This document shows, piece after piece, positions 12,649-25,109 of a stretch of DNA of 64,000 nucleotides. The notes under the pieces were generated by a model. It saw only the letters and a program-made list of their open reading frames with translations, was not told where the DNA came from and made no database searches. Each line of letters begins with the position of its first letter. Position 1 is the first letter of the stretch. A program made the translations under genes and the position numbers. The DNA comes from Cichorium intybus (lineage: Eukaryota; Streptophyta; Magnoliopsida; Asterales; Asteraceae), in NCBI GenBank assembly GCA_023525715.1, contig CM042009.1, positions 131,612,211 to 131,676,210 of the forward strand. The letters run 5' to 3'.

Positions 12649-12809
12649 GTCGGGAGGCAAAGGTTTTTCAGCTCCTGGATGCGCAACAACAATGGATTAG
12701 TGAAGTGAGCAATCGAATGACGCAGCTTACATCTCTGCTGGCGATGATGGTTCACAACTTTGCACCCGAGATGAAGAAGATGATGCCACCAGAGAATCAA
12801 GAAGAGTAG
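12649..12809 (+). pseudogene. C-terminal helical coding piece of element A
   Basis: Joining 6950-7025 to 12649 across element B and one TSD copy gives a continuous frame that ends at TAG 12807. It has one stop at about 6999 (TAA). The residues are rich in Q, E, M and K (QLLDAQQQWISEVSN, MTQLTSLLAMMV) and predict an amphipathic helix or coiled coil. I do not recognise a named domain; it may be the C-terminus of an ATHILA-type or Gag-type protein whose body was deleted together with pol. Confidence 0.6.
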
Positions 12810-12820
12810 GAAGGACCTCG

Positions 12821-12864
12821 TCTGGCTGAAGACGTTAAACTTAGCGCTTGTTGGGAGGCAACCC
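12821..12864 (+). other. Conserved Athila block of element A
   Basis: This block (CTGAAGACGTTAAACTTAGC then GCTTGTTGGGAGGCAACCC) sits 12 bp after the coding stop at 12809. It is nearly identical to the - strand block at 9914-9957 of element B. Conservation of a non-coding block at the same relative place in two otherwise divergent elements suggests a cis function in the element RNA or DNA. Confidence 0.7.
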
Positions 12865-12997
12865 ATCTGTTATAGGTTAGGTATAGTGTTTCTTAGGAGT
12901 AATTAGGAGAATATTGTCATCATCATTGCAGGTATTATTGGTACGAGGCAAGTGTGGGGTCACACGAAGGATTTTGGAGGTTTTGAAAGCCACGACG

Positions 12998-14693
12998 TGT
13001 AACACCCGGTTTCTCATACAAAGTACACCAAAAAATTTTCAACAAATTATACATAAAAAATGGGTTCACTTGTACTAAACCATGGAAAACAAGATGTTAT
13101 CATGCACTAATTACAACAAAAGGTCATCACATTACATACCAGGCATTACAAATAAATCTAATTCAACTAAAGAATAGACTCTAAACTTGTCCGTCTTTCT
13201 TTATCACATGCCTTCCCCTATCACAGCTCAGATACATGCAAAACAACATAACACTCAAGTGTAAGCGTATAAAGCTTAGTGAGCAATGTTAATCACACTC
13301 CATAAATCTTTCTCAATAACATCCTCATTATTCTCTTTTGCTAATCTCATTAGTAAATCTATCTTCTCTTAACTCTGAAATCTGCAAACATATTAGCTTT
13401 ACAAACACTAGCTAATTATTAGAAACATTAACTCGATTATAAGTACCACAACCGACACTACTCATAAACTCAATAAAACACACTCGTATATACTCAATTC
13501 ACCATCAATTATACTCAATTATAACAACCATCATGGTTGTAGCAATCAAACTCAAATACTCTTTAACTCACTCAATTTAGCATATACTATGTTCTTTTAC
13601 TCAAATATAGATTTTAACTTGTCTCTTGTTATCCACAGATAACAGAACCACTCTAACTCTAAGCTACCGCAATATCAACATAACACACATATATGTACAA
13701 CATATATATACAACAAGGTATAATTCTTACTCAAGTATTCAAAAGTACTCACCTGATATCGGCGTAGTATGTGGAACCCCCAATTTACACGTACCGGGCT
13801 CCTGTTCGCTAGACTTGGTTATGTCACCATAGTCTAAATCAATTCTCCAATATCCACAATCGTCTCAATAACATCTATCTCAAAGATGTATAAATTAACA
13901 GAAGGAAAAGGAGCATAAACGGTAAATATCAACTCTATATTTACCGAAAACCCCAAATCCGCAGTTCTACTCAATCAACCGTAGAAACTCGACAATAATC
14001 ATACCAATTACTCTAAAGGCATCAACTAACAATCTACTAGCAACATATATAACAATATATAGCAAAATCACAAGATATAAAGTTAGGATTTCAAAACCCC
14101 AAAATCAAGAAATTACTCACCTCGACGAATTAGGAATCGAGAACGTGTTTACGTGGTTTGATCTGCATCTCTCTATGCTTGTCTACGAATCTACATCTTT
14201 AATTTGACCCAAAAATGCTCTGAAATCGATTTGGGTTTGTTTTTGCTTGAAATGAGGTTTTGTTGCACATTTAAAGGGGTCTGCACGCGTAACACGGCCC
14301 GTGTTAAAATAACACAGCCTGTGTAACTTACGGATTCCTTTCAAAATTTGATCTGCAGAAAAACACGGCCCGTGTTAATAGCCTTTACACAACCCGTGTG
14401 ACTTGGACACGACCCGTGTACTCTATTTTGGCATTTTTAAAGCTCAAACTTCTTCCAAATGGGTTTCTAATGACCCAAACTCATACATCAACTTAACTAA
14501 TCTTAATCACACCAAGATTAGTATATAAGAAAGGTTTTAACCTCTTCTCACTAATCAAACAACTCATAACTCAAAGGTAATCATAAAAGATTGCCACACA
14601 ACTCTTAATAACTCAAAGCTAGAACCATAGTAATTATAAGGTAATAACTCTACTTACCTTAGTAAGCACCTCAAAATGAAAATGGGTCTTACA
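12998..14693 (-). repeat. Element C left LTR (3' LTR on - strand)
   Basis: This 1696-bp LTR matches 18058-19813. A cluster of ACACGGCCCGTGTT-type palindromes lies near 14285-14425. The other LTR has about 55 extra bases in that cluster, showing gain or loss of cluster units between the two LTRs. Confidence 0.92.
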
Positions 14694-16579
14694 AGTTCTC
14701 TCCTCCTTCAAAAGATTTCGTCCTCAAATCTCTTAGAATAGGTATGGTCTATACAACTACCTCATCGTCGCAATTACACATCACATACAATAACGATATT
14801 ATCCTCTCCTCAGTTCATATGACATGTACATATCATTACACCTCATTTACTCATAATATAGCTAACGCCCGCTATTATCCTCATAAAAATGATCTCTATA
14901 GACACATTGATTATCATCATTGCCACATAGGCAAGTACTCACTCTTTTATAGCAAACCCTTCGTTGTAGCTTTGTCGACATCAAGGTATCTTACCTTACT
15001 CCTGAAGTGATACTCCAACCACTATCATCATTTACATACATTCATATCTATGACTCACATCGAGCCACATTCGTATTATACCATTCTTCAATAAGGAAAA
15101 CGGTCCCACCGATTCCAATACTCATTCTCTCTCAATTTACTCTTCTAATTGTAACATGTCAATTATTGACTCCTCATCAACACAACTCATGAATATCAGG
15201 GTAAAAATCCAAAAATAACAAAATACTAGAAACTATCTCGAGTTTCACTCACGCCTCCTTTGAATTTGTTATTTAACTCTCGACACTTTGGTCACACAAG
15301 ACCCATTTCAGTTGTCTCATCTCCACAACCGATTATAACTTCTCTGAAAGCTCAGTTATCTCTGCTCCCACCTCAGCACACATGTTAGGTTTTTCACCCA
15401 ATATATAATTAACAATCCTCCACCAATTGGCTTCTCTTTGTCTCAGTTTAACAACATACATCATGTTGTTTCTCTCGATGTACTCACTTATTATATCCTC
15501 TCTTATGTAGACAATCCACATCACATTCTCACTAAATCATTAGCTCTATTAAACTCGATAATTTATTCTCAAATAAATTATCAGCACAGCCGCTTATATT
15601 CCTCCTGACACACCATCAGTAAGGATTTTCCTCTTGCCATTTCTCTGTCATTATCATCTCAATCTCTAATTCATCCGATTGACACAACATAGGTCATACA
15701 TACGGCTCACCGAAATTTCTACACACGATTCAAAGTAATAACATCCAACACCGCAATCTCTACGGTGAGATCATATTTTATTATCTAACTAACTCATTAA
15801 TCTCCATAAAATAACTCAAGATCTTCGTGGCAAAATCCACCATCCATCGTCTCATACGAATGAATAGTTTTTCCATCTCAATATTCACACATTTCTCTCA
15901 TTGGCTGTAATTTGTTTGATTGCTAAGGAACAGATCCTATCAATCACAACTGCAATTACTCTTCTACTCTTTTAGCTCATATCTTCTCATCATGTAGTTC
16001 ATACAACTCGACCTCGCTCGACACGTGAGAACTGCACATATTTATAAAGCAGCTACATAATACACACCTACTCACAATAACACCTCCCAACAATATTACG
16101 CATTGTACAATTTCATAGTACTTCCGTACTGTTACTCAGCCTCAGATTCGTCCTCTTCTCAACCCATAAGTATCGAGCCACACAAGCTCACCTCTGTACC
16201 ATACATATCCACACTCAAGGATAGTACAATCTCAACACTCTACATCATTACACAGTGCATACTTTTTTACACATAAGTACAACATTATAACGCCACTCCA
16301 CCACAGTTCATTGTACCCCGTACCTTCCTCTAATCTCTTCATTCAACACTGTTTTACAGTACCCCGTACTGTCCTCCAAACTCGCCATTCAACGCTATCT
16401 CACGATACCTCAAACCGTCCTCTGATCATATCATGGTATCTTGTACCATTCTCTGATTTCAATCCATTTCCTCTTTGACTCTAATGGATCTCCTTTACGA
16501 TCTTGAGCCATATAGACTCACCGTCACTTCTCCTTTTGTTTGAGTCACAAAGGTCCTCACTACTCTAACCACAAGGTAC

Positions 16580-16803
16580 TCGTTATGTGGTTCCACATAA
16601 ATATGTGGTCTCAACCTTAACTACTCAATATGTGACCCCACAGAATATGTGGTCTCAATCACATTTACTCGTTATGTGGCACCACACAATATGTGGTCTC
16701 AACCACTTTTACTCGATATGTGGCCCCACAACATATGTGGTCTCAACCACATTTACTCGGTATGTGGCCCCACAACATATGTGGTTTCAACCACATTTAC
16801 TCG
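16580..16803. repeat. Tandem repeat of ~45 bp in element C interior
   Basis: About five imperfect units contain ATGTGGCCCCACAACATATG, then TGGTCTCAACCACATTTACTC. Each unit is rich in small palindromes (GTGG...CCAC, CATATG). A single related unit recurs at about 17084-17125. Overlapping short ORFs here are repeat artefacts. Confidence 0.8.
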
Positions 16804-18042
16804 GCAATTAACTCAATCTCTAGGCCAATAAGGCCTACATGAACCACTCTAGGTTCTCTCAATTATACCACAAAGTACTCTTTATGTGGGTACTCAAATG
16901 TCCTCTGACATCTCTGTCACAATTATCTCATTATGTGACGATTTTAAGTCACAAAAACTCAATACTCAACATACCGACTCAAAATAAGGTATAATGTGCA
17001 TTCAACCACACACTCACCGTCTTTTTCAACTCATACTCTTTTGGCTATCTCAGCTATTCATCTTGATCAATCATAAGTACTACATATGTGGCCCCACAAA
17101 ATATGTGGTCTCAACCACAAAGTACTCGTATACAAAAATCTCATCACATTTGTGAAACAATAAGCAATATATATACAATATCATAATTTATATATTTTTC
17201 ACCATGTATATTCTCATTATACACACTTCTCCATGGTTGCTAAATACTCGTCAAGCAACCACATATATTCTCAGTTATACATAATCACAAGGCACTCATT
17301 ATGTGATATGTAAACCTTACCTCAAGTGGACACGAGATTCTCATCTCAATGCCGGTTACTACACTTTATAACCACAATTCTCTAACGCATGTAAATTCAA
17401 TTGATCTTTTATGTGTCTAAACATTTTACACATATTCTACTACATGTATTATTAACAATTAAACATTCGCAACACTTTACAACTAACAAGTTAAGTAAAA
17501 TTACTTACATACCTCATAGCAACAAATCTTGTCTTCTCATTAGTTGAAACTCGCATACTTCGGATCTCAACTCTTGAGTATACCCGGCTACACTCACATG
17601 TCTCAACTCTTAGCTCATACTTTTCTTATGCTCATACTCTTTTTCATCATCAGTTGGAATTTCGTCTCAACCGGGACCTTATCTCATCATCAGCTGAAAA
17701 CTCATCATCAGCTGAAAACTCATCATCAGCTGGGATCTCATCTCAATTAGTATCTCATCTCGTATTAAGTTGACATCTCATCATCAACTGAGGTTCTTGT
17801 ATTCTCGGTAGTTGATAATCTCATATCGGCCAAAATCTCGTCTCATCATCCACTATTGATCCAACCGGCTCCGACCAATTTCTCAACTCATCCTTCATCT
17901 AACTCCATATTTGTGTTTACACACAGAAAACAACAATAACAAATATAACATAAAAGTTATACTCAAAGCATGTGATAGGGGCTCTCTCTACTCGGTTCAA
18001 GTCTAGGACTCTACACTCAAAGACCTAGTTCACTTAAACCAT

Positions 18043-18054
18043 GCTCTGATACCA
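18043..18054 (-). other. Primer-binding site of element C (tRNA-iMet)
   Basis: The - strand reads TGGTATCAGAGC, extended by ATGG, three bases inside the 5' LTR (18058-19813). It is complementary to the 3' end of initiator tRNA-Met. Confidence 0.9.
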
Positions 18055-18057
18055 ACT

Positions 18058-19813
18058 TGTAACACCCGGTTTCTCATACAAAGTACACCCAAAAAATTTT
18101 CAACAAATTATACATAAAAAATGGGTACACTTGTACTAAACCATGGAAAACAAGATGTTATCATGCACTAATTACAACAAAAGGTCATCACGTTACATAC
18201 CAGGAATTACAAATAAATCTAATTCAACTAAAGAATAGGCTCTAAACTTGTCCGTCTTTCTTTATCATATGCCTTCCCCTATCACAGCTCCAGATACATG
18301 CAAAACAACATAACACTCAAGTGTAAGCGTATAAAGCTTAGTGAGCAATGTTAATCACACTCCATAAATCTTTCTCAATAACATCCTCATCGTTCTCTTT
18401 TGCTAATCTCATTAGTAAATCCATCTTCTCGTAACTCTGAAATCTGCAAACATATTAGCTTTACAAACACTAGCTAATTATTAGAAACATTAACTCGATT
18501 ATAAGTACCACAACTGACACTACTCATAAACTCAATCAAACACACTCGTATATACTCAATTCACCATCAATTATACTCAATTATAACAACCATAATGGTT
18601 GTAGCAATCAAACTCAAAGACTCTTTAACTCACTCAATTTAGCATATACTATGTTCTTTTACTCAAATATAGATTTTAACTTGTCTCTTGTTATCCACAG
18701 ATAACAGAACCACTCTAACTCTAAGCTACCGCAATATCAATATAACACACATATATGTACAACATATATATACAATAAGGTATAATTCTTACTCAAGTAT
18801 TCAAAAGTACTCACTTGATATCGGCGTAGTATGTGGAACCCCCAATTTACGCGTACCGGGCTCCTGTTCGCTAGACTTGGTTATATCACCATAGTCTAAA
18901 TCAATTCTCCAATATCCACAATCGTCTCAATAACATCTATCTCAAAGATGTATAAATTAACAGAAGGAAAAGGAGCATAAACAGTAAATATCAACTCTAT
19001 ATTTACCGAAAACCCCAAATCCGCAGTTCTACTCAATCAATCGTAGAAACTCGACAATAATCATACCAATTACTCTAAAGGCATCTACTAACAATCTACT
19101 AGCAACATATATAACAATATATAGCAAAATCACGAGATATAAAGTTAGGGTTTCAAAATCCCAAAATCAAGAAATTACTCACCTCGACGAATTAGGAATC
19201 AAGAACGTGTTTCCGGGGTTTGATCTGCATCTCTTTATGCTTCTCTACGAATCTCCAGCTTTAATTTAACCCAAAATCGCCCAAAAAATGCTCTGAAATC
19301 GATTTGGGTTTGTTTTTGCTTGAAATAAGGTTTTGTTGCACATTTAAAGGGGCCTGCACGCGTAACACGGCGCGTGTTAAAATACACGGCCCGTGTAACT
19401 TACGGATTCCTTTCAAAATTTGATCTGCAGAGAAACACGACCCATGTTAATAGAACACAACCCGTGTCAGCTACTGAATGCCCAAAACAGTCCCTAAGAA
19501 TCCTTTACACGACCCGTGTGACTTGGACACGACCCGTGTACTCTATTTTGGCATTTTTAAAGCTCAAACTTCTTCCAAATGGGTTTCTAATCACCCAAAC
19601 TCATACATCAATTTAACTAATCTTAATCACACCAAGATTAGTACATAATAAAGGTTTTAACCTCTTCTCACTAATCAAACAACTCATAACTCAAAGGTAA
19701 TCATAAAAGATTGCCACACAACTCTTAATAACTCAAAGCTAGAACCATACTAATTATAAGGTAATAACTCTACTTAGCTTAGTAAGCATCTCAAAATGAA
19801 AATGGGTCTTACA
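18058..19813 (-). repeat. Element C right LTR (5' LTR on - strand)
   Basis: This 1756-bp LTR matches 12998-14693 with scattered substitutions and a longer ACACGRCCCGTGT cluster near 19365-19545. It is followed by TSD cgacg. Confidence 0.92.
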
Positions 19814-20377
19814 CGACGCGGCATGGAGAAAGGCGCGCCGCGGGATCGCAATACAACCCGATGCGCAGGGGTTGGATTGGAGACACGCGCGCCGCGGCTT
19901 ACTCAGATGCATGTCGCGGAAGTCGATTGGTCAGATTTCTTCTTTATAAGGTACATATCTCATCGCATAACCCACACAAACCCACGCTGTGCTCCAGAGC
20001 ATCGATCGACCAGAAATTTTCTTACTTTTTTCTCGTGTATTTGATTGCTACGATCAAGGTATGTTGTTCTAACTCATTTGTACTAGTTATTACAATAATT
20101 TAGGCAGCGAAATTGAGTGATTTCTTCAAAAACTAGAAAACTTAGAAATCGGCAATGCTGGCTCGTAGGGTGTTTTGTTTGCAAAATAATCACCCTAGAG
20201 GGCTAGTCGGTGGTTAGGCTACCTTGTAGTGGTGTTGGATCGAGTTTAACAGGTCAAATCAGCGATTTGGGCTTTTGGTTTCGTGACAGCCCATCGGCGC
20301 GCCGCGCCTGGTTCTTGGGCCGCGCCGCTCCTCGTTGGGGAAGAAAAGGACTAAATTTGCAAAATATTTTTTGTGTG

Positions 20378-20394
20378 TGGTTTCTTTTGTGTAG
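20378..20394 (+). promoter_or_regulatory. Candidate 3' splice site before the ATHILA ORF
   Basis: A pyrimidine-rich run ending TTTCTTTTGTGTAG abuts the ATG at 20395 directly. This looks like a plant 3' splice acceptor. In Athila-group elements the 3' ORF is thought to be made from a spliced subgenomic RNA; the site seen here fits that, but the matching donor was not identified. Confidence 0.5.
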
Positions 20395-21588
20395 ATGGCT
20401 TTCAAGCGTGACCATCCATTCCTTCAGTTCCCTTAGATTCTAGAGAGCGCACCCGAGTATAGACAGCGAAGAGATGAGTTGATTACTCGTCGGGTGCTTG
20501 AGGCGACCATACTGGACCGGGACATTTTGACGCCGGCTGGATTCTGGGGCGAGTTGGAGCCATTTCTCCACCGTACCTGGTCTGCTGGAGGATTCACGTT
20601 CACTTGCCACGGCTGGGAGAGGCTGATGGCAAATGATGAGGATATAGTCTACACAGAGCTTCTGCTGGAGTTCCTGTCCACTGTTCGTTACACGCCCGAG
20701 TCCCGGGAGGCATGTCTGTGGATGATTCGGTTTAGGTTGGGTGGAGAGAGCCGGGAGTGTAATCTCCGGGATTTTGGGAGACGCACGGAGATTTATACAG
20801 TAGAGGAGCTAGAGAGTCGCCATTTTACGCCTTTTCTTCGGGCGTGTATTCAGGGACAGCCTGATCGGGATGCCAATGCGGTTATTTGGGCTACGATGTC
20901 CAATGTTCAGTTCGAGGCGGGGTCGGCCAGGGAGAGCCAGCTCTGCAACCCGTTGCATCGTCTTATGCACCGTATAATCTCCACTTCTGTCATGCAGAAG
21001 CAAGGAGGTGAGAAGGTGTCCGGGGAGGACATGACTTTTATGTGGACGCTCCTCGATCCCACCAGGTTCCTTCATCTACCCTACGCGCTGGCGATCTCTT
21101 TGTCTACTCGTGCAGCGGGTGTATCTGGCAGCAGCCCCATGACCGGCGGGCATTACATTACCCCCTTGGCCCGATCATATAGCCTGCTTACTACCGGGAC
21201 CATATCGACCTTGATAGCGATACCACCCGTACGCACATTAGCCCGTTCTTTGGAGAATATGGGGCTCATTCATCACCTGCGTGCGGGTGTGTATATGAGG
21301 GTGGCGACAGAGGCACCACGGGCACCCCGACCAGCCCATGAGGAGGGACCAGCGAGGCGACGTAGGAGGGTTGAGGCACCAGCTGAGCAGCCACAGCCGC
21401 AACTATTAAAGGTGATGGCTGCATTACAGGACGTGAGAGAAAGGATGACGAGGCTGGAGGACCAGCAGGTATGGATGGGGGAGGTACTACTGGAGTTAGC
21501 TACTCAGCAGGGACGACGCCCACGACCCTTCCCAGCCAGAGCTCATGATGATGAGGCGGGTCCATCTGGGGCACGCCAGGATGATTGA
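20395..21588 (+). pseudogene. ATHILA-type 3' ORF of element A
   Basis: From the ATG at 20395 the frame runs about 397 codons, broken only by TAG at codon 14 (20434-20436), which one C-to-T change in CAG would produce. The body (for example LTPAGFWGELEPFLHRTW, FTCHGWERLM, ECNLRDFGRRTEIY) matches my recollection of the Arabidopsis ATHILA ORF-1 family. The position after the pol location corresponds to the env-like slot of Athila elements. The C-terminus has a basic patch (about residues 322-330) and a coiled coil (MAALQDVRERMTRLEDQQ). I see no clear signal peptide or membrane segment. Its molecular function is not established. GC content is much higher than in the flanks. Confidence 0.85.
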
Positions 21589-22620
21589 TGTATTTTCTTT
21601 TCATTTCACTTTTGGAGATATTGTACCAAACCTATGACACTTTTATTTTTGTATTTGTTTTTTATTTTAGTTGGTTGTTTTCTTTTTGCATTTAATGTTT
21701 TTGTGAGTGATGCATATGAAGTACCAAATGGGGAATCTATGAAGGAGTTGTTTCAGGCAAGTGTGGGGTCATCGTGCCCCCTCCACTTGCTATGATCATT
21801 GGCATGTTTTTACTGTTGCGCTACAACTCCTGGAAATCTGAATCTGAAGTGTAATTAGTTCGTGTTTTTGTACCTGTGACAATAAAGCACTATCAAGCAA
21901 TCTACCGTCTAAGGGGTAACTCTTTCTCCCTAGTTTTAAAATAATTTTGTACAACTGGGACGTTGTACGATTTTAAGTGTGGGATGTGGACGGTCGAAAG
22001 AGTATTTTTAGAATTTTTTGCGAAAACGGTCAATTTTCAAAAATTTTAGCAACTTTTTCAAATTTTTATTAGATTGTAATTTTGAAACGAATAGTTTGTG
22101 AATGTTATAGCACTCGTATTTTTCAAGGAATACTATTTAGTTATTATCATGCTATGAGTTTAGTCAAATAAGATGAGTTTTAGGAGTTAGAAGATTGGAG
22201 TATTTTAGGATTGAAATTTAGGAAGGGACTGTCAATCTGTGGCCTTTGTTGTTCGAGCCGGTATGTCTAAAATGGGTGGGACTTATGCACCTTGCCACCT
22301 AAGATCGTCTGGTCTGGGATGGTATTTCTGAAAGCTCGTTATACGGACAATATCGAAAGTCATGGATAGTCTTTAATGGCCTTTAGAATCTGAATGAGTA
22401 CGTACACTTTGTTGTGGACAGAAAATTTGTAATTAAGGGTTCTTTAGAAAGTCATGAATTCCAAAGAATATTCTGGTTATGTTTGTAAAAACTATTTCAA
22501 TCTAACTCTGGGGATAATAAGCTTTGAAATTGAACACGTTCAAAACTTATTTGATTCCTAGTTCAAATCTATTAAAAACTCTCTTGCTTGGGGACAAGCA
22601 AAGCACAAGTGTGGGGTGTT
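21589..22620 (+). other. Element A 3' untranslated region and polypurine tract
   Basis: This AT-rich non-coding region has two copies of a G-rich phrase, AAGTGTGGGGTCAT near 21760 and AAGTGTGGGGTGTT at 22607-22620. The latter directly abuts the 3' LTR and is the PPT that primes plus-strand DNA. A third related phrase, AGTGTGGGATGTGG, occurs near 21980, and GCAAGTGTGGGGTC near 12948. No gene is seen. Confidence 0.75.
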
Positions 22621-23591
22621 TGACAACGACTAGTAATATCAAGTATTTTAGTCGTTGTTGAGCCCTATTCTTGTGAAATTATATCATATATACATTGGTA
22701 TTCTCACTCTTTGTGTCAGTGCTTGTTTGCAAAGAAAAGTTATAAACATGGTTAAACGCGTACAAAATGAAGAAGTTTGAAGATAAAGTCAAAAGAAGTC
22801 GACTGGACACCTGCGCCGCGGGTAGGCATGCATGCGCGACGCACCACGTCAGAAGATGAGGCGGTGGAAGAAAATTCAAACCGCGAGAAAACGGGGATAA
22901 GGCTCTACGCGCGCCGCGGTTATCAGCTCTGCGTGGAGCTAGTTCTAATTTTCCACAAGTATAAATAGAGGCCATTAGGTCGAATTCCGGAGGCGAAGAT
23001 CAGACCCTAAGGTGGACTTACGGCGACTTTAACTCAAGTTTCGAGATTTCATCAGCCCATTGTGGTATTTTTATGTTTTCACTCTACTTTTAGTTTTAGA
23101 TTAGTTGTTTTGAGCTTGTAGCTTGGTGTTTTTGGGTGTGACAACCATTAGCATTAGGTTAAAGTTTCTGAATTTCGTTGTTTACTGTTTTGAACCTTCT
23201 GGATTGGTGTTTAATCAAGTTAATCATGCAGTTCATGTTGGTTTGCATTATTTACCTTTATTTATGTTTTATTGCTTTGGATGCTTTTGGATTGATCTTG
23301 TTTGTTTCTGATTCTGAATATAGTTTCTGTTTTCAGTAAGCAAGCTAGGTTAGGTTTTATTTTAAGTTTCATTTAGTTTATGCTTTGTTTTGGAATTGGT
23401 TTGGAATTGTGTTTTTGGATTGTTTTTGGGAAAGTAGAAGTTAGTCCCTCTGCCTGTAGCGTGACACTACAGTTGGCAAGCTATCGTCTTAACTTAACCA
23501 CGAAACTCCTGTGGATCGACCCTGACTACCACTGTACTAGTGAGAGTGAGGTATTTTACTATTTTGACCGCACGACGACCTAGGCATGTCA
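22621..23591 (+). repeat. 3' LTR of element A (left copy)
   Basis: This 971-bp LTR starts TGACAACGAC, ends CATGTCA and matches the 5' LTR at 54267-55226 with many substitutions and small indels, so the A insertion is comparatively old. It has a TATA-like box GTATAAATAGAGG at 22959-22971 and GC-rich GCGCGCCGCGG words at about 22810 and 22908. It is followed by tacat (23592-23596). Confidence 0.92.
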
Positions 23592-23596
23592 TACAT

Positions 23597-25109
23597 AAAA
23601 TAAGTCAGTAAATTAATTTAAGTGACATTAATTACTATAAAATGATTAGTATAAATAAAGTTAAGTTCTATTTAAGAAGTAAAAGAGTATGTAGTAAATG
23701 TGTTTAACCTTTTGTATCTTAATTGATGTATTATTCCTATAAAAAAATACTAAGATAAACGAAAGTAATAACTGTTAAAAACAATGAATTACATACATTC
23801 AACCATTTCTATGTGAGCTTATATATTTTCAAGGATATAATAAGATATTATCAGAAGACATATGGATTTATTATTCAAGGGAGACGTGTATAGTTTTATA
23901 TATTTTCCATATTATATGTATATGGTAATTAGACGTGTGTAGTTATTATTTAACATGCAGTTATGAATCTAATCCTACATATCGAAAATGTAAGCCATCA
24001 TGAACCCTTCATATCAAATACAAAAGACATGTAGTACTATAAACATTATCATGGTTAAGAAATTGTGACACACAAAACTATAACTCAATTCATTCTATAT
24101 CTTTGATAAAAACTTGTAAACAAATCACTTTACTCTAAAATGATTTATTACTAATTACTTAGCATGCTTGTAAATCTTTAATAATGTCACTTTTGGCCCC
24201 TCATAAATAAATTCTCCAAAGTAATCTTGTAAACATTTTCAACTTGGGAAATTATAATTAACTTCTAAATAATAGTTTTCACACCATTTGAGTTCTTAAT
24301 CTTATCTTAGAAAGGTCATACAAGTTTATAAAGTTTGGCAAATTTAGTCCTTTTCACTAAAATCTTGACTTTATCATTTATTTAACTTTTACAAACATAG
24401 AAATTTCGTATTTATTTGTATTAACTTATTCAAATAAATTTTTCATAATTTATTTTACTTTTTCATATTTTAATTTTTTATTTGTATTTAGTATTGTTTT
24501 TTTCAAAATTTTGATTTTCACCAAAAAGGGCATATTTTCCAACCCTAAAAATACGGATGTTTCAGTTATCCACCCCTTTTAGGATGATTCAATCCCTAGA
24601 ATCACTAAGAATAAATAAATGTCATAACTTCATATCTTAGGTAAACTCAAGGTTCATTACATGCCTAATCCATAGTAACTCCTTTGTCTTAATTGCTAAA
24701 TTATGATATTACAACTTATCATCACCATTTATCTTTCCTAAAAATAATTACCACGCATTCTTGCCACAAGTCTAATTTATCCAGAATTTGAAGGTCATGT
24801 CTTAATGGATTTGTTAATATAAACATATGGACCATACATTTTTAGAAATCAACATTGTTAACACCTATACTTAACCTTAACTACTCATTTTCAAATTTGG
24901 TGTCACAATTTCCTTTTCCTAAAAGTCAAGATTACCGGATTTCTTAAAGATGTAATCATTCTCATTGGTTCTACGATGCATTGAGTTCCTACCAATTATT
25001 TCTAAACTACTCATCCATATCCATAAGCTTTACTACCCTTCACATTTGCATCATTACCAAGCATAAATAACTCCAAAGTCTAAACCCCCTTATGATTATT
25101 TTTTTGGAA
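23597..25109. other. AT-rich spacer, no gene seen
   Basis: No convincing ORF, RNA gene or complete repeat is visible. The first 30 bases (ACATAAAATAAGTCAGTAAA) are repeated at 54141-54172, just upstream of the right copy of A, which marks the original A insertion site. A phrase typical of degenerate plant repeat DNA (AAATTTAGTCCTTTTC) occurs near 24340. Confidence 0.6.

Larger units (their letters stand above)
14694..18057 (-). other. Element C interior, no intact gene
   Basis: The region starts at the minus-strand PPT and ends at the tRNA-Met primer site. I see no frame with a convincing Gag, protease, RT or integrase motif; the longest - strand ORF (15333-15524) has no recognised domain. 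It may be eroded pol or a replaced interior. Short tandem repeats occupy 16580-16803 and 17690-17735. Confidence 0.6.
12998..19813 (-). mobile_element. Element C, complete LTR element, Gypsy-like, decayed
   Basis: Two LTRs of about 1.7 kb begin TGTAACACCCGG and end GGGTCTTACA, with TSD cgacg (12993-12997, 19814-19818). A tRNA-Met primer site beside the right LTR and a purine tract (complement of CTCTCCTCCTTC) beside the left LTR put it on the - strand. The termini, primer site and PPT resemble those of element F, which carries chromovirus-type pol remnants, so I infer the same Gypsy lineage. The interior (3.36 kb) has no intact ORF. Confidence 0.9.
4327..23591 (+). mobile_element. Element A, left copy, 3' part (Athila-like Ty3/Gypsy)
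   Basis: Reading through the inserted elements B and C, this is one Gypsy element on the + strand: gag-protease remnant, a short helical C-terminal coding piece, the conserved AGCGCTT...GGGAGGCAACCC block, an ATHILA-type ORF, PPT and 3' LTR. Its 5' LTR is seen only in the right copy (54267-55226). Reverse transcriptase, RNase H and integrase are missing between 6848 and 12649, so it is non-autonomous. The 3' LTR is followed by tacat, matching the tacat before the right copy's 5' LTR. Confidence 0.88.

Noticed and set aside
20395..21588. Host gene interpretation of the GC-rich ORF
   Set aside because: Its location between the A coding piece and the A PPT/3' LTR, and its ATHILA-like sequence, place it inside the retroelement.
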